From Pristionchus mayeri (lineage: Eukaryota; Nematoda; Chromadorea; Rhabditida; Neodiplogasteridae), in contig BTRK01000005.1 of assembly GCA_036245805.1 (NCBI GenBank), positions 13,058,984 to 13,122,983 on the forward strand: a DNA stretch of 64,000 nucleotides, read 5' to 3'. Both the position numbers and the translations under genes were made by a program. The notes beneath the pieces are model-generated. The model saw nothing but the letters and a program-made list of their open reading frames with translations. It was not told the origin of the DNA and searched no databases. Below, one piece after another: positions 23,301 through 34,165 of the stretch (its first letter is position 1; each line of letters starts with the position of its first letter).

Positions 23301-25602
23301 TCTTATGGATGGCGTCCTTCGTTGTGTAAAGGTTCTTAATTTGAACATGACTGAACCAAGATAAATCTATTTCGCAGGGCTTCTACCTTGCGACCGTTGG
23401 GGTTATCGATCACACGAACACGCATAGCTACGTACAGGGAATTGATGTGCAAATGTACTCAGCAACATGTGAAGCGGGAGGATGGAGGGTGGATGTGAGC
23501 TGCATCTAATATAATTATTGTGATGTGCACATGTTGCTGCTCCTCATTCTTTAGAATCACGCGGAGTACACTGGTGTGCAGTTAACCGCTTTCCTATGCG
23601 GGGATACACCTCTTAATGCCAGCACTTGCGCGCCTCTTTCCATTCCGTACAGAAACGTCCAGTACGACGCGAAGAAGTGAGCGTGTGATATTCGGAAATA
23701 AGGAAACTTTTGAATCATTTGAATTTTTCAAACTTGTGAATTTCGAAATGTCAGTCTATATCTCCATTTGTGGTTTCCTTGAAGTTTCCGCTACTTTTGC
23801 TGGGACGCAGAAGCTGAGGAAATGATGGCTGAGACAAGCGGTTCCACGATGCCCTCCGGAGTCCAACTGCAGTGTGTGTGAGTGCGATTTTGCACATGTA
23901 CGCAGAATTTGGTTTATGGGGGACAAACGTTCAAATATTTTCCTATATTGATATGTTTGAGCAAAACATATTAATTGCAAACACACTTTGAAGATCTGGA
24001 GTATGGAAGTTCCAAGCATGTGCGGATTGTTCTCCCTCTGACGTGAGTATTAAAAATACTTTAACAAGTACAGCGAAATAACAATCCGCATCAGGTCCCC
24101 GCAGGCACGAAAATATGGTGCAAACCACGTTTTATGGAGTTTATGCCACCGCCATCCACATCTCTTCCACTGATTGCTGTTAGAAAGACGACACAGGGAC
24201 TCACGAGGTTACACATACATTATTTATATATTTTCCAAAAAATATAAATAGTATGAAGATATTATTGTTGTGTGATTGGTGTTGACTCAACAAATTGGCG
24301 ATGGAGAAACTCTCAATCAGCAATCCAAAGTTCGCAATGACATCATGTAATGGTTGATTTTTTTGCAGATGGACTTGCATCGATTCCACATTGAAAGTCA
24401 ACCTTGATTACAATCCAGGTCTATATGTGTATTTTATCCAACTGAAACAATTGAAATGACTCATAATTAAACAACGACACACATTGTCTATTTCAGACGG
24501 ATTCGGGGGAATCTTGCCGATTAATGCAGCCTATATCGAGTCAAACAATAGTGCGTTCGTTTAGAAAATTTCACAGTTATCAATTGAACTCTTCTAGCAT
24601 ACTACCAGCTAGCATCTTCTGTCGAGAACACCGTTTCATACACACAAAATTATCCGATCACAAGTTAGTTTTTTTTCTCAACGCCTACATTGTTTTAATC
24701 ACGAACTTACCCCATTTACAGGTTTGTCATGCGTGGATATGGGACCAAAACACTCGGCGTGCACCGAACCATGGGCTTTCGCTGGAGTACGCAAGGCCAA
24801 TCGATACGAGTGCAAGAAAGTGATGCAATTTAAAAATAATCAATATATTTGCTGATGATACAATGTTTACCGGATCAGGTAATCCGATTGCTGCTTTAGG
24901 GATTCTACCTCGAAGGTGTGATATGGAACGTTAACGGGGCTCCGTTTCGATATGCAACCAACGGAACTGACTCTAAGGCTGTCCAGTGCAACAGGAACGG
25001 CTGGCACATCGACGTCAGAATTGCATTATATTTTGATTGTTTTATTTATTTTTTTGTTCTTTTGACTTATCACGTGTATGTTTCTCACAACGAGTCAACT
25101 CCGAGAAAAATTGTGTCTTTTTAGGGCACCGCGTTATCTGGCCTCCCCGTTTTTGGTTTTTCCTGTGGAGACGCGAAGATGTCAATGGCACAATCGGCGT
25201 GTGACCCTGCCAGCATCCAGACTGACTACTACATGCTCCAGTTCGACTACCTGAAGTTCTCATTTCGTGTAATGAATCAAAATGATTCTAAATCATAGAA
25301 AGCACTATACATGCTACGCTGGGGAGGCGATGGGCTACACTCTCAATTCCGTGAGAACCCTCGGAGATGGCAAGAAGCTCTTCTGCGGGTATTTATTCAT
25401 TTATACTATTAAATTTTCTGAACGAAATAAATTTACTAAAATTGCTTAAGCGATGATTCAAAAAAGTGATTCAAACATGTGATTCAAAAATTATATATTC
25501 AGGAAAAACTGGGGAACGAACGCGCCCGAGTGGCAGTGGTCGTTGATGGACGGAGGAGAAGCAGCGCCCATCCCGATAGGAGCGAGAATCCGCTGCTTCT
25601 GA
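20331..25602 (+). CDS. Gene B: 25-exon secreted cysteine-rich repeat protein
   Basis: I traced 25 exons, all GT-AG and in phase, summing to 2151 nt (716 residues plus TGA). Exon 1 (20331-20379) is a signal peptide, MRLLLVFIALSTSRAYG. Next come C...C module 1 (CLPDGTWVGTSC), a Thr/Pro linker in exon 4, another module (SCTNGIWSGTSC), and then two tandem units of roughly 170-200 residues. Each unit has a RC.KGFYL-type exon, a C..GGW.VD or C..NGWHID exon, and a Phe-Cys-Gly-Asp core followed by an aromatic FRY.C or HYTC exon. The last exon ends RIRCF. No transmembrane segment or anchor is evident, so the protein is probably secreted. It is divergent from gene A and co-linear exon for exon with gene C. 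Intron 11 (21951-23268) contains a complete mariner. A polyadenylation signal AATAAA is at 25682-25687. Family not recognised. Confidence 0.8.
21975..23217 (-). mobile_element. Full-length mariner transposon
   Basis: The element is 1243 bp with perfect 27-bp terminal inverted repeats starting TTGGGGTGTCCGGAAAGTTC, flanked by TA duplications at 21973-21974 and 23218-23219. It carries an uninterrupted transposase frame on the minus strand. It is inserted in intron 11 of gene B, antisense to the gene, without disturbing exons. Perfect ends and an open frame indicate recent insertion. Confidence 0.95.
22039..23067 (-). CDS. Mariner transposase
   Basis: A 342-residue single-exon frame, the usual mariner length. 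The N-terminal half has the paired helix-turn-helix DNA-binding region, including the link motif region KGEFSLDDQPRSGRPP and a second HTH around TGTPRSTVSDILHRSGK. The catalytic core shows the D,D34D-type triad: TDEKWITYDN (first Asp), LLMDNARPHRA (second Asp) and YSPDLSPCDYHCF (third Asp). It cuts and pastes the element at TA targets in the nucleus. The annotated first residues are followed by a second Met (MDSHLYLRAV) that is probably the true start. No stop or frameshift is seen, so it may be active. Confidence 0.93.
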   Translation of the reverse strand: MILVMDSHLYLRAVLLHYYRLGRSVKEAHSALAQSEGADAPSIRFCYKRFSRFKKGEFSLDDQPRSGRPPSLDQPLVLRTLKRKPMASVRELKKDTGTPRSTVSDILHRSGKKPKLPQVIPHDLSPEQLKNRVQVCRELLHRRSNFRWVNSIIATDEKWITYDNPVRRLQWVDADEKPTPVPKKEEHGKKELLCFFFSVLGPIYWEILAPGTSINVDLFSEQLEDVAIRVPPRLLNQGKILLLMDNARPHRAKMTQKKMDELKIERIPHPPYSPDLSPCDYHCFRSLSDFCKGKKFKNRDEVVRAFVNWAVSKKPAFWKRGIETLPNRWREVVRKKGAYIGH

Positions 25603-25807
25603 ACAAATACTGCCCATTATATTAAATTCCAGTGCGCAAAATAATTGATAGAGTATATTAATGTATAACTCTTTCTGACAGAATAAATCCTTTCTTTTGC
25701 TTTTGGTGGTTGTCGATTCGAAAGCACACATTTTAATTAAGAAATCTTCATATTTCAATCGGACTAACAATATATAAACACGGGTCAAAATTCGCCGTAC
25801 ACATATA

Positions 25808-26885
25808 CAGGGTGCGAGAAAAGTATTGTGACACAATTCAATTAAGCCCCACTTGGTGCGCAGTGTTTTAATTTATCCCAATTTTTTGCACCATGTACCT
25901 TAGCTATGTAGCTATTTAGCGCTCATGTATCAAACAAATATTTCTTTTAGATTACGAGATTTAATTTATTAAAAATTTAGTGAAGAAAAACGATCATGTT
26001 TCTCTCACTGCATGAGTCGTATTCTTTAATGCCGCATTACAACAATGTAATAGGTGGCGCATTCCATTATTTTTTCTTAAGAAGGGCACTTGTGCCCGAG
26101 TCTAAATATGTGTCCATTTAATTTGGAGATTTGGTTATACAGCTTTAAAATATTTAAAAGTAAGCTGTGACGAACGGCCCTCGAAAAAATTTTCTCGAAT
26201 AAAGATGTCGCGTCCATCAAATAAGAATGATAGAAAAATATAAACGTATGTATTATGGTACACGTCCATTCAGTAGTGCAAATATGCTTTCAGTTTAAAT
26301 TGGGAAAGCAAATCTGCTTCTGTACCTTTTTCGAATCTGTCCCAAGTGTCGTTTTCAGCCATATTTTCTCATGTATGGTTCAGTAGTTTAAACCATGTTT
26401 TCATTCAGTTTGACGCTACTAAAATTCGTAATTCGGTCCTTGCATATAACATACAAGTTTATATCTCAATATATGGATGCTGAGAAAGAAATTCGAAAAT
26501 TTTTCAAAAAGATAATTCCGTATCAAAGTGTGATGCAGTTATTTTTATATTTCTCCGTTTCCTGATATCGTATTTCCGCCTAAACAAGTATACTTTAAAG
26601 AGGAATGGTTGCTCTCCATACTCAAGTTGAGAAAGCGGGGGAATTATTATCCGAAGATCTTTTATTATTAATTAAAGAGAAAAATGAGCTGCGGGCCAAG
26701 GGCCCATTTTTTCGAACTTGAAAATCGAAAAGCTCTGAAAGACAAAATCGATAGATGGGGAACTGTGATAAAATTGTTGGAGGTACTGTTCGCAGGCATA
26801 CAATGGCGAAAGCAGAAATCTATGCTATCATTACTTCGCGAGATATTACATAAAAGACTTGTCACCATACTTTTCTCGCACCCTG
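25808..26885. mobile_element. Tc-like non-autonomous element (1078 bp)
   Basis: Ends CAGGGTGCGAGAAAAGTAT on the left and its near-exact reverse complement on the right, flanked by TA at 25806-25807 and 26886-26887. CAG-starting ends and TA targets are typical of Tc1/mariner elements. No transposase motifs are readable, so it depends on another source. It lies just downstream of gene B. Confidence 0.8.
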
Positions 26886-27477
26886 TATTCGTCTGACTTC
26901 CTGGCGAGTGTCAAGCTCTGCTAATCCTTTGAAATACTTAAATTGAGAATTCAGTGCGCCAGATGTCTGTCCACTTGTTAACAGACCGTCCACGAGAAAA
27001 CGTAACAAATAGGAGGGGGCCACGGATGGTGAGAAATAAATTCTCCCGGTAATTTTTTTTCTGAAGTGAGGGTCCAAAGTTAGGAACACAGGCACCAATA
27101 GCTAAGGTTCTAGGTCGGTTTTGAAAAAGATACAGTAACCCCTAATCTCAGAATTTCATGAGATATAGATTTTCTGGTGTATATTCACTCGTAGAAAACG
27201 AATTTCAACACTAGAGCTCACGAGATGTCGATCTAAAAAAGTTAGACCCAAAAAACCGATTTTTTAGGTCGAAATCGGCATTAATTTGATCATAACTAAT
27301 TTGGATGCCCCCTGGGGGCGTATTTGCATTACATTTTTGGAATCTACGTGTACAATTGGATATTCCATGATTTTTTCAGATTTAAAAAAAAATTTATTTT
27401 TCAGAATCCGCGTCCAAAGATAGGACTCGATATTTGGGCGAATGCTGTAGATCAGGTCACAGTAGGTATAGAGACCT
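26886..27477. other. Intergenic with FB4-family fragment
   Basis: The piece 27130-27290 (CAGAATTTCATGAGATATAG through the CGATTTTTTAGGTCG region) is a diverged copy of one arm of FB4. The rest shows no feature I can name. Confidence 0.5.
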
Positions 27478-27802
27478 GAGCCATGCACAGCAATGTAGAG
27501 GAGATCAATCTGAACATTTTATCTGTTGAAAGTGAGTTTCTATCTTTTTGTTGAAGCGCGCTACAGAGCCTGGAAGTTAGCAATATCTGGCTAGAATCCC
27601 CCGAGAGCGCGCGCTCTAACCTTTTGGTGCTCTCGCCGCCTGACCTCCCTCTCCCTCCTCTTTTTAGTGCTCTCCCGCGCGCCTCCACCGTCGAGTTTGT
27701 TAACTTCCAGGCTCTGTAGCGCGCTTCAACGAAAAGATAGAAACTCACTTTCAACGGATAAAATGTTCAGATTGATCTCCTCCACTTTTCTGTGCATGGC
27801 TC
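27478..27802. repeat. Inverted repeat, arms ~110 bp
   Basis: Left arm 27478-27590 (starting GAGCCATGCACAG) is nearly perfectly complementary to the right arm ending at 27802 (CTGTGCATGGCTC), with a GC-rich pyrimidine-biased centre. The open frames on each strand are mirror images. It has no TA flanks that I can define and may be a snap-back duplication rather than a transposon. Confidence 0.7.
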
Positions 27803-28140
27803 AGGAACATCGTGTCCTGCACCTTCAGTCTCATACATATACTCATATTGAATTTTTATATATTATGTGTACAGTGATGATTCAACTTTGTTTGATATTT
27901 AGTCCTTGTCTAAACATTAAATATTTGAAATTGGTATGTTGGGAACTGCATTCGGGATTGCATAATAGTGTGTTTTCAGATATTTCATAAATATGGACTA
28001 GCTTACAGGAGAGTGCAGTTGGTTTATCGAATACAAGGTATCGTTAATGCTTATTCGACATTACAAAAGTGATATGGTTAAAACATAATTAAGATGAGCG
28101 AATTCTGGATGTTGTATGATTGTACTTTCTAATCGCTACA
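27803..28140. other. Intergenic, nothing recognised
   Basis: AT-rich sequence between the inverted repeat and the 3'-most recognisable exon of pseudogene E. No repeat partner or coding signal seen. Confidence 0.4.
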
Positions 28141-28284
28141 GCGGACATTTGTCGTGGCCATGCCTTCAGTGGTCATGAGGCTGTAGCTATTGCAGGGCCC
28201 GAAGCACAGTTCCTTTCACCACTCCCCATTGATGCACTTGAACGATTCAGCCATGTCTACTCCCCCGGTGCTCTGGAAATATTA

Positions 28285-28861
28285 GGGTGTCCCAAAAGTT
28301 CGTGGAATTTTTAGCTCACATGACACTATCGTAGCCTTCCCAAATGCTTTGCATATTTATTACGAAACTCCAAATTTTCAACGTGTTTTTAAAATTGTCA
28401 TCGATTTTGATACCAACAAAGGTTCTAACCTACAATAAACAATTTACAATGAATATACATAGTGAAATTAAACTGATTGATTTGAAAACAACCGTGAAAA
28501 TTTGAAAATTCCGAAAATGACCTTCCCTTGACAAGAATAAAATGACAAGTTTTGATGTTTTCCGGCTGTCAATGTAGAAAGACGCAATTTTAAAGGTTCA
28601 ATTAATAGTTTGATAGCTGCCTCTCATTCACAATGGACTACGGATTTGCAATTTAACGGACACTTAAATTATATTTTTTTAAAAGAGGGGCCGAAAAACG
28701 CACATTCTTGACTATTGCATCATCGCTAGGTAATCATTTAAAGAAATATCCCTCTCAAAAATGTCGATCTATAATATATATGAATGATTATTAGTTTCCA
28801 TGACTTATACTTCGCGAGAAAATAAAATCAGAAAAAAATTCCACGAACTTTTGGGACACCC
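28285..28861. mobile_element. Non-autonomous mariner-like MITE (577 bp)
   Basis: Perfect terminal inverted repeats of about 28 bp beginning GGGTGTCCCAAAAGTTCGTG, TA duplications at 28283-28284 and 28862-28863, and no transposase. It lies in the intron just upstream of the 3'-most exon of pseudogene E. Related internally to the MITE at 10652-11476. Confidence 0.9.
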
Positions 28862-30489
28862 TACTGGTGAATTACCCTACTGGTTACTGGTGAATTGGCA
28901 TGAGAGGATGAACAACCCCTGGGCCCTCCGAGTTTCCGTTTCCCTGCTCAATGTATTCAAAATAAGATGATATTTTTAAACATTAAGTTTGACATACTGA
29001 TTCATAGACGAACTGAGGCGTGGCACCACTGCAGCTTGCTCCTGTTGCCGTGATCTTGCTTGTCCGTGCACATATCCCGCCCCCCATCTCTCGTCAATTT
29101 GAGCCTGAGTGAACTCGCCGAGTGGAGGACACTCTGAAAGAAACACCAATTGAGCGATAGAAGAGCGTATTCAGAAAACAGCACATTGGAAATAGCAAGC
29201 ACTTCTTATTTGGTATGCAATTCGTACTCTCTCATAAAGGCTTGTGTTCACAGGTTGTTTGCATAAGTGGTGCAAATGTGCGTTACCTTGATTCGTTCCG
29301 GGAGAAGGAGTTGGAACACCTAAATTGTTGTACATTATAGAATTCGAATAAATTGATCACCCGAGCAGCATATCCTCGTAGTATCCATGCCGGCCTGCGC
29401 CTTCAAGTTCAACCTCAATCCAAGGCCTGAGCTGACAAACCACTCGTTGTTTTGGCAGGTAAATTTGCCTCCCACGTTCATCGTCGATACTGTGCCGCTC
29501 GCCTGATGATGATAAATATAGAAAGATCTGACACTCATATCGGAGAGTGAGACCTGTCTACTATTACCATCATTCGGCTTCAGTAATCTCCTAACGTTCA
29601 GTTACATTTATATAGGAAGGAAATATTCTTACGTTTGCAACATATAGGGGCCAACCTAACCTGAAACCTGAGCTAACCTTTTAAATTGCTAGTCTAATAT
29701 GAGGTGACTCTTCGATAGAATCACCAATGGATGAAATTAGAAGTATTTAAATTGATATAAACAATTTCGCATAATGTTGACTTACGCCGACGAGGTACAG
29801 CTCGGGCGTAGCTTCACTGCAGGTCCCCGCCGTTGACGTGATGACCGGTGCTCCGTACATCCGGCCCAGATATTTCGCCTCGACTTCAGCTTCAGTGCAT
29901 ACTCGCATCCGCCTGATAGGAAGACCATCATGACGTAATTTGTCTATTAGATTTAATTTAAATTTCTATTAATGGAGCCACAATTTAGCACCTGCAGTAG
30001 TAGTAGGAGACGCGGTAGTGGTAATCGGGACGGAACCTGCATTTATATCTTGATTGTACAATTTGTGTAAAGTCTGTTTAATTTTACACATATATTTGGT
30101 GGGCCAAAAGCCTAATCCTCACCAGGGCAGGTTGCGTTCAGCGTTCCCATGATTAACTTCACTGATCCTTCGCAGTTGAAGCCCAGCCACTTCCCGTCTT
30201 CCACGCAAACCGCTTTATTGTACACGACTGTTTCCGATTCGGTCTGAAATGCACCTTTCTATCGCACCTCGTGCCGTACCACTCCTTATTCAAGCACACA
30301 ATCTTGTCGAAGGTTTCCTAGTTAAAAATAAATGCGATTACGAGAATGCACTACTTTCCGCTATCCGTCACAAGTCGCAGTCAATCGCGTTGTCGTCGCA
30401 CGTTGCCGCAACTGCAAATGAAGCTCATGTTTTGAATCGCTATTGAAGGAACTAAGAAGGGTTAGCGAGGACTGAACAATAGTTTTTAA

Positions 30490-30850
30490 ACTAAATCGTT
30501 GTAAACCCGACCGTATCCCACGGATACGGTCGGGTTTACAACGATTTAGTATACCACACTCCACTCCACACAGTCAAAAGCCTTACGGAAGTCAACGAAT
30601 CCGAGATACAGCGGAATACCGTATTCGTGAGTACGCTCTGCCACCTGCTTGATTGCGTGCAAGTTATTCAGAGTACTGAACCCTTTCCGGAAGCCAGCTT
30701 GGGTAGGGGACTCGGTCTCTTCAAGTGACACCTCCATTCTTCTCAAGAATGGAGGTGTCACTTGAGGAGGTGGTTGAGGGTAGGATTTATCCCAGATGTC
30801 CATAGAGATTGCCATACTCTATGGACATCTGGGATAAATCCTACCCTCAT
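30490..30850. repeat. Three nested short palindromes at the RTE 5' end
   Basis: Perfect or near-perfect hairpins are centred near 30520 (TAAATCGTTGTAAACCCGAC with its complement), 30743 (GACACCTCCATTCTTC) and 30812 (ATCCCAGATGTCCATAGAG). The first copies host flank back into the insertion, which suggests snap-back synthesis during target-primed reverse transcription. Confidence 0.75.
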
Positions 30851-31829
30851 CCACCTCCTCCGCCGCCTCTACGAGTCTTCGACTACTGTCATCCGAGTGA
30901 ACGAGGATCTCGTTCCAGTCACAATCAGGAGAGGAGTTCGCCAAGGGGACACTCTTTCCCCTCGCCTTTTCAACGTCGTCATTCGCTCAGCAATGAACGA
31001 GATCGATTGGGAGAATGACGGAATCAAGATCGATGGAAGAAACCTGAACCACCTCGAGTACGCGGACGACATCGCCCTGATAGCTAAATCAAGACCTGAA
31101 CTGCAGCGAATGTTGAAAAAGTTAATGGAAGCATGTGCACGCGTCGGTTTGGAAGTAAACGACTCAAAAACCGTGCTTCTAACCTCGTGCAGCACCACTC
31201 GAGCACCCATTGCCATCGACAATTTGACCTTCAACTTTGTCAATTCAACAACATATCTTGGAGGGAGAATTTCGCTCCCCCTAGATCATTCTGATGAACT
31301 TGAACACAGAATTCGCCTGGGATGGCTCGCTTGGAGCAAGATTTCTACACTACTCTCATCTCGCCTTCTTCCTATGAAGACTAAGAGGAGACTCTTCGAA
31401 AGCTGTATCTCTTCTACGGTACTTTACGGTTCAGAAGTCTGGGCGTTGCGAGCAAGCGAAAAGGAGCGTCTTAGTGTAACTCAGCGGAAATTGGAGCGCA
31501 AGATGTTGGGTATTACTCTGAGGGACCGATGGAGAAACGAGAATGTGCGCAATGCGACAGGGGTGCGGGATTGGAATCAAGAAGCGCTGAAACGGAAGGC
31601 TCAATGGGCACTCAAAATCAGAAGGATGGATTTGGAGCAGTGGAGCAGAGCAACTACTGTCTGGATTCCCTACAGCCGGAGTCGCCCACAAGGTCAGCCT
31701 AGAATCCGCTGGAGAGACGACCTGAGAAGAACGATTGGCCCCCACTGGTGGTCTGCAACGACCGAAGAATACCGACCACTCCTCATCTAGCGTTAGCGCT
31801 TGACATGATAAATATTGATTGATTGATTG
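30528..31829 (+). mobile_element. 5'-truncated, 5'-inverted RTE-clade LINE fragment
   Basis: The 3' part (about 30815-31790, +) encodes reverse transcriptase with the RQGDTLSPRLFNVV region, LEYADDIAL catalytic motif and an RTE-like C-terminal tail (ERKMLGITLRDRWRNENVR). The preceding RT segment (QAGFRKGFST and LGFVDFRKAFDCVEW) lies in opposite orientation at 30548-30736, as in twin-primed LINE insertions. The element ends in short TTGA-type repeats at about 31815-31829. A 13-bp direct repeat ATCCCACGGATAC (30515-30527 and 31830-31842) is the likely target duplication. The endonuclease and 5' end are missing. It sits in the second copy of the signal exon of pseudogene E. Confidence 0.85.
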
Positions 31830-31966
31830 ATCCCACGGATACAGTAGCCACGAAGAAGCGGAGCATGAGAGCCAACAACCCACCGTATCCGAAGGGTACC
31901 GTAGTCACGAAGAGAGGAATAAAGGCGCGCATTCTCGGGCTGATCTCTCGCCCAGTCGCCGGCAAA

Positions 31967-32019
31967 TTTATACAAGCAAACCTCTCCGCACATCCCCATC
32001 GGAGTTGCGATTATGCTAA
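31967..32019 (-). promoter_or_regulatory. Pseudogene E promoter: TTAGCATAATCG and TATA box
   Basis: Minus strand TTAGCATAATCG (32019-32008) precedes TATAAA (31972-31967), matching the gene A promoter in order and spacing although the gene itself has decayed. Confidence 0.55.
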
Positions 32020-34019
32020 TGGAGAAACCAGGAAATCAACGGAACCGTTGCAGATCTCTCACCGGCACACGATTATTCGGCCCCGTGTATGTACCACTTG
32101 TGCTTCAAATCTGAAACCGTCTAGTATTGGGCACAATGTTGTTCACATGCCCGCATGGAATTCTTGCACATCGGGTGAATTGTTCTAAAATCTGCAAGAT
32201 GCCATTTCTCCCCGTTCTTAGTCCATTTTAGTATTCTTGCGTCTTATCTTAGCCAGAATTATCATACTAACTGATCGTCAGTTCGTTCATAGTGTGAACT
32301 CTCACTGTACACAAGGAAGGGGAAGATTACGCAAATGTCGAAGTGCTGGCAATCACAAAAATGGTGCTGATTTGCCTCTATATCGTGAACATGAATCGTC
32401 GAAAAATCGGATTAATCTTAAATTTGTTGATCTGTCGATTCTTCGAGAGTTCGGTATTAATTATCCGAACGAGACTCGAAGCGAAATAATATTTAGTGTG
32501 GACGAATCTGCAATCATTTTTTTCCACTCGTAGTAATACAATTTGGATATTGTTTTCACATTACCGATAAAAAGGCAAACTTATTCTGTATATAATGAGA
32601 TAAGATATAGCCACAGTTTTCCCGCATATATGATCCTCCTAGTGCGCGTGATATTGAAACGTGCAGAAAGTGAGAACGAGTGATAAACCACTTGTGAGTC
32701 TGGGAGTAATCCGGCGGAGAAAGTAAGCGCTGCCACACGCCTCGCGCACCTAGTCACTTCACATGAGTATTTGCATATTTATACTATTACACGTACGCAC
32801 TTCAAATTACTTTCCATCGCAAATGTGTCTTCGTGTATCGAAATACAGGTGAAATGTGATAAAATGATATCATCATCAATGGTTGCCGATTTAAATGGAC
32901 ATGATTCACATCACGGAAGTGTTCAAACTAGATTCAGAACTCTAGTGGTATTCAGTTTCCTCTTCTCCTCATGTGCCTGGATTCGTTCGGAAGTGTCATT
33001 GCGCGCCCAGGAAAAGATAATCCGATTTCACTCTGAAAATATAGGAAGAGAATGATTTGATCTTTCAGGATTACGGTATGATAGCAGCCATGTATATTTT
33101 ACAGTGTTTATTTTCAGGATATTGCTCTTTTAGCTGATGAGCAATGAGAAATTCACAACAACTCCAGTGATGAGACTAAGCGTGGAATGAACGCCATTAG
33201 TGGGGAACCATAACCAATGCAACAATTGGATATTTATATCTGAAGATTAAATATTCGATTTCGCCACATTGAGCGCCACGTGGCCCGTTTATGATCGCGA
33301 AACTGAAATTGACGAGTAGCCTACGTTAAAAGACGTCATATGCGCAATTTGCAATCTGAGAACCCACATATCAGATAAGCGCTTAGCGTGCGTTCCAATG
33401 GATTGACGATTGTTCGACGATAACCCGAAACGTGTCTGCTGAATTGCATAACAATTTTTTTTCAATACGAAAAATTAGCTCTTGGTCGTATTTGGCGCCC
33501 TGGCGAAGGCTAGTTTGGGTTAATCTGAGCTTCGAGTAGTGTAGTTGGGTACATAGCGCCGTATAGGCTTCGAGAGTTACCAGACAAGAAAACAAATTTA
33601 TATGAGTAGTTTTCATAAGGAATAAACATTGCTAAGTTAAACCTTGGAGAATGGACGCGTGTGTGATATTACGAAACAACGCAAGTACATTGATGAATGC
33701 TGAACACACATAGCTCGCAGGGCCCTCCAGATTAGTATAATGAGAGTGGATCAGTGGATCTTGAGAACTATATCTCACGGATTCGCGCACCACTCGCAAC
33801 AATAGAGACATGACTCGGGCTGATGTATTGACAACATCTTCAATGAGCTGACAGACTGATACGATAAATTGATTGATTAACTGATTGGTTACACGCTGGG
33901 CAGCGATAATATTTCGAAATATTCAAATTATTGCAGAAATGTTTGTGAAACAAAATTTACTATTCCGTAATTAGACGAAAACAGAGTAACTTAGTTTTTT
34001 CCTGCTACAGTATGCCAGC
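32020..34019. repeat. E/C divergent spacer, copy 2
   Basis: Non-coding. Blocks at 32285-32370, 32650-32770 and 32890-33060 match the A/B spacer in order. 33838-33890 carries GATACGATAAATTGATTGAT, resembling the RTE 3' tail. I see no gene in it. Confidence 0.6.
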
Positions 34020-34165
34020 GCTTGCGTCACTCGAGAAAAGAGAGGGGAGAAACACTTCTTCCCCTTCGAAACGACAGCGAAACCATTGCGCCAACAATTT
34101 GCATAATCGCCGCACTCGTCCCTATAAAAACGCCCTCTCCTCCCTCCCCATCGCAACTTCCCCCG
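34020..34165 (+). promoter_or_regulatory. Gene C promoter: TGCGTCAC, TTTGCATAATCG, TATA box
   Basis: TGCGTCAC near 34023, TTTGCATAATCG (34098-34109) and TATAAAAA (34123-34130), 43 bases before the ATG. Sequence between these elements is clearly homologous to the gene B promoter (GAAACGACAGCGAAAC in C against GATAGCGAAACGA in B). Confidence 0.65.

Larger units (their letters stand above)
28141..31932 (-). pseudogene. Gene E: decayed paralogue of gene A
   Basis: Exon remnants align with gene A in order. The signal-peptide exon (ATG at 31932, MRAFIPLFVTTVPFGYG) is present and duplicated in tandem. Exon 2 is cut short with an in-frame stop. Exon 4 and its introns are missing: the exon 3 remnant ends only 11 bp before exon 5 (30243-30123, KAVCVEDGKWLGFNC). 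A Thr-rich linker, an ECPPLGEFTQAQIDERWGAG exon (29133-28998) and an FKCINGEW exon (28272-28141) remain. The ECPPLG exon lost one base relative to gene A, causing a frameshift, and FKCINGEW is followed directly by TGA. An RTE element interrupts the second signal exon, and a MITE sits 10 bp from the acceptor of the last exon. It is divergent from gene C with a shared promoter spacer. Clearly a pseudogene, though some exons (for example 29502-29361) still look intact. Confidence 0.85.

Noticed and set aside
30762..31790. A functional reverse transcriptase gene
   Set aside because: The ATG-proximal part is out of context, the upstream RT motifs lie inverted and the endonuclease is missing, so the long frame is a truncated LINE remnant.
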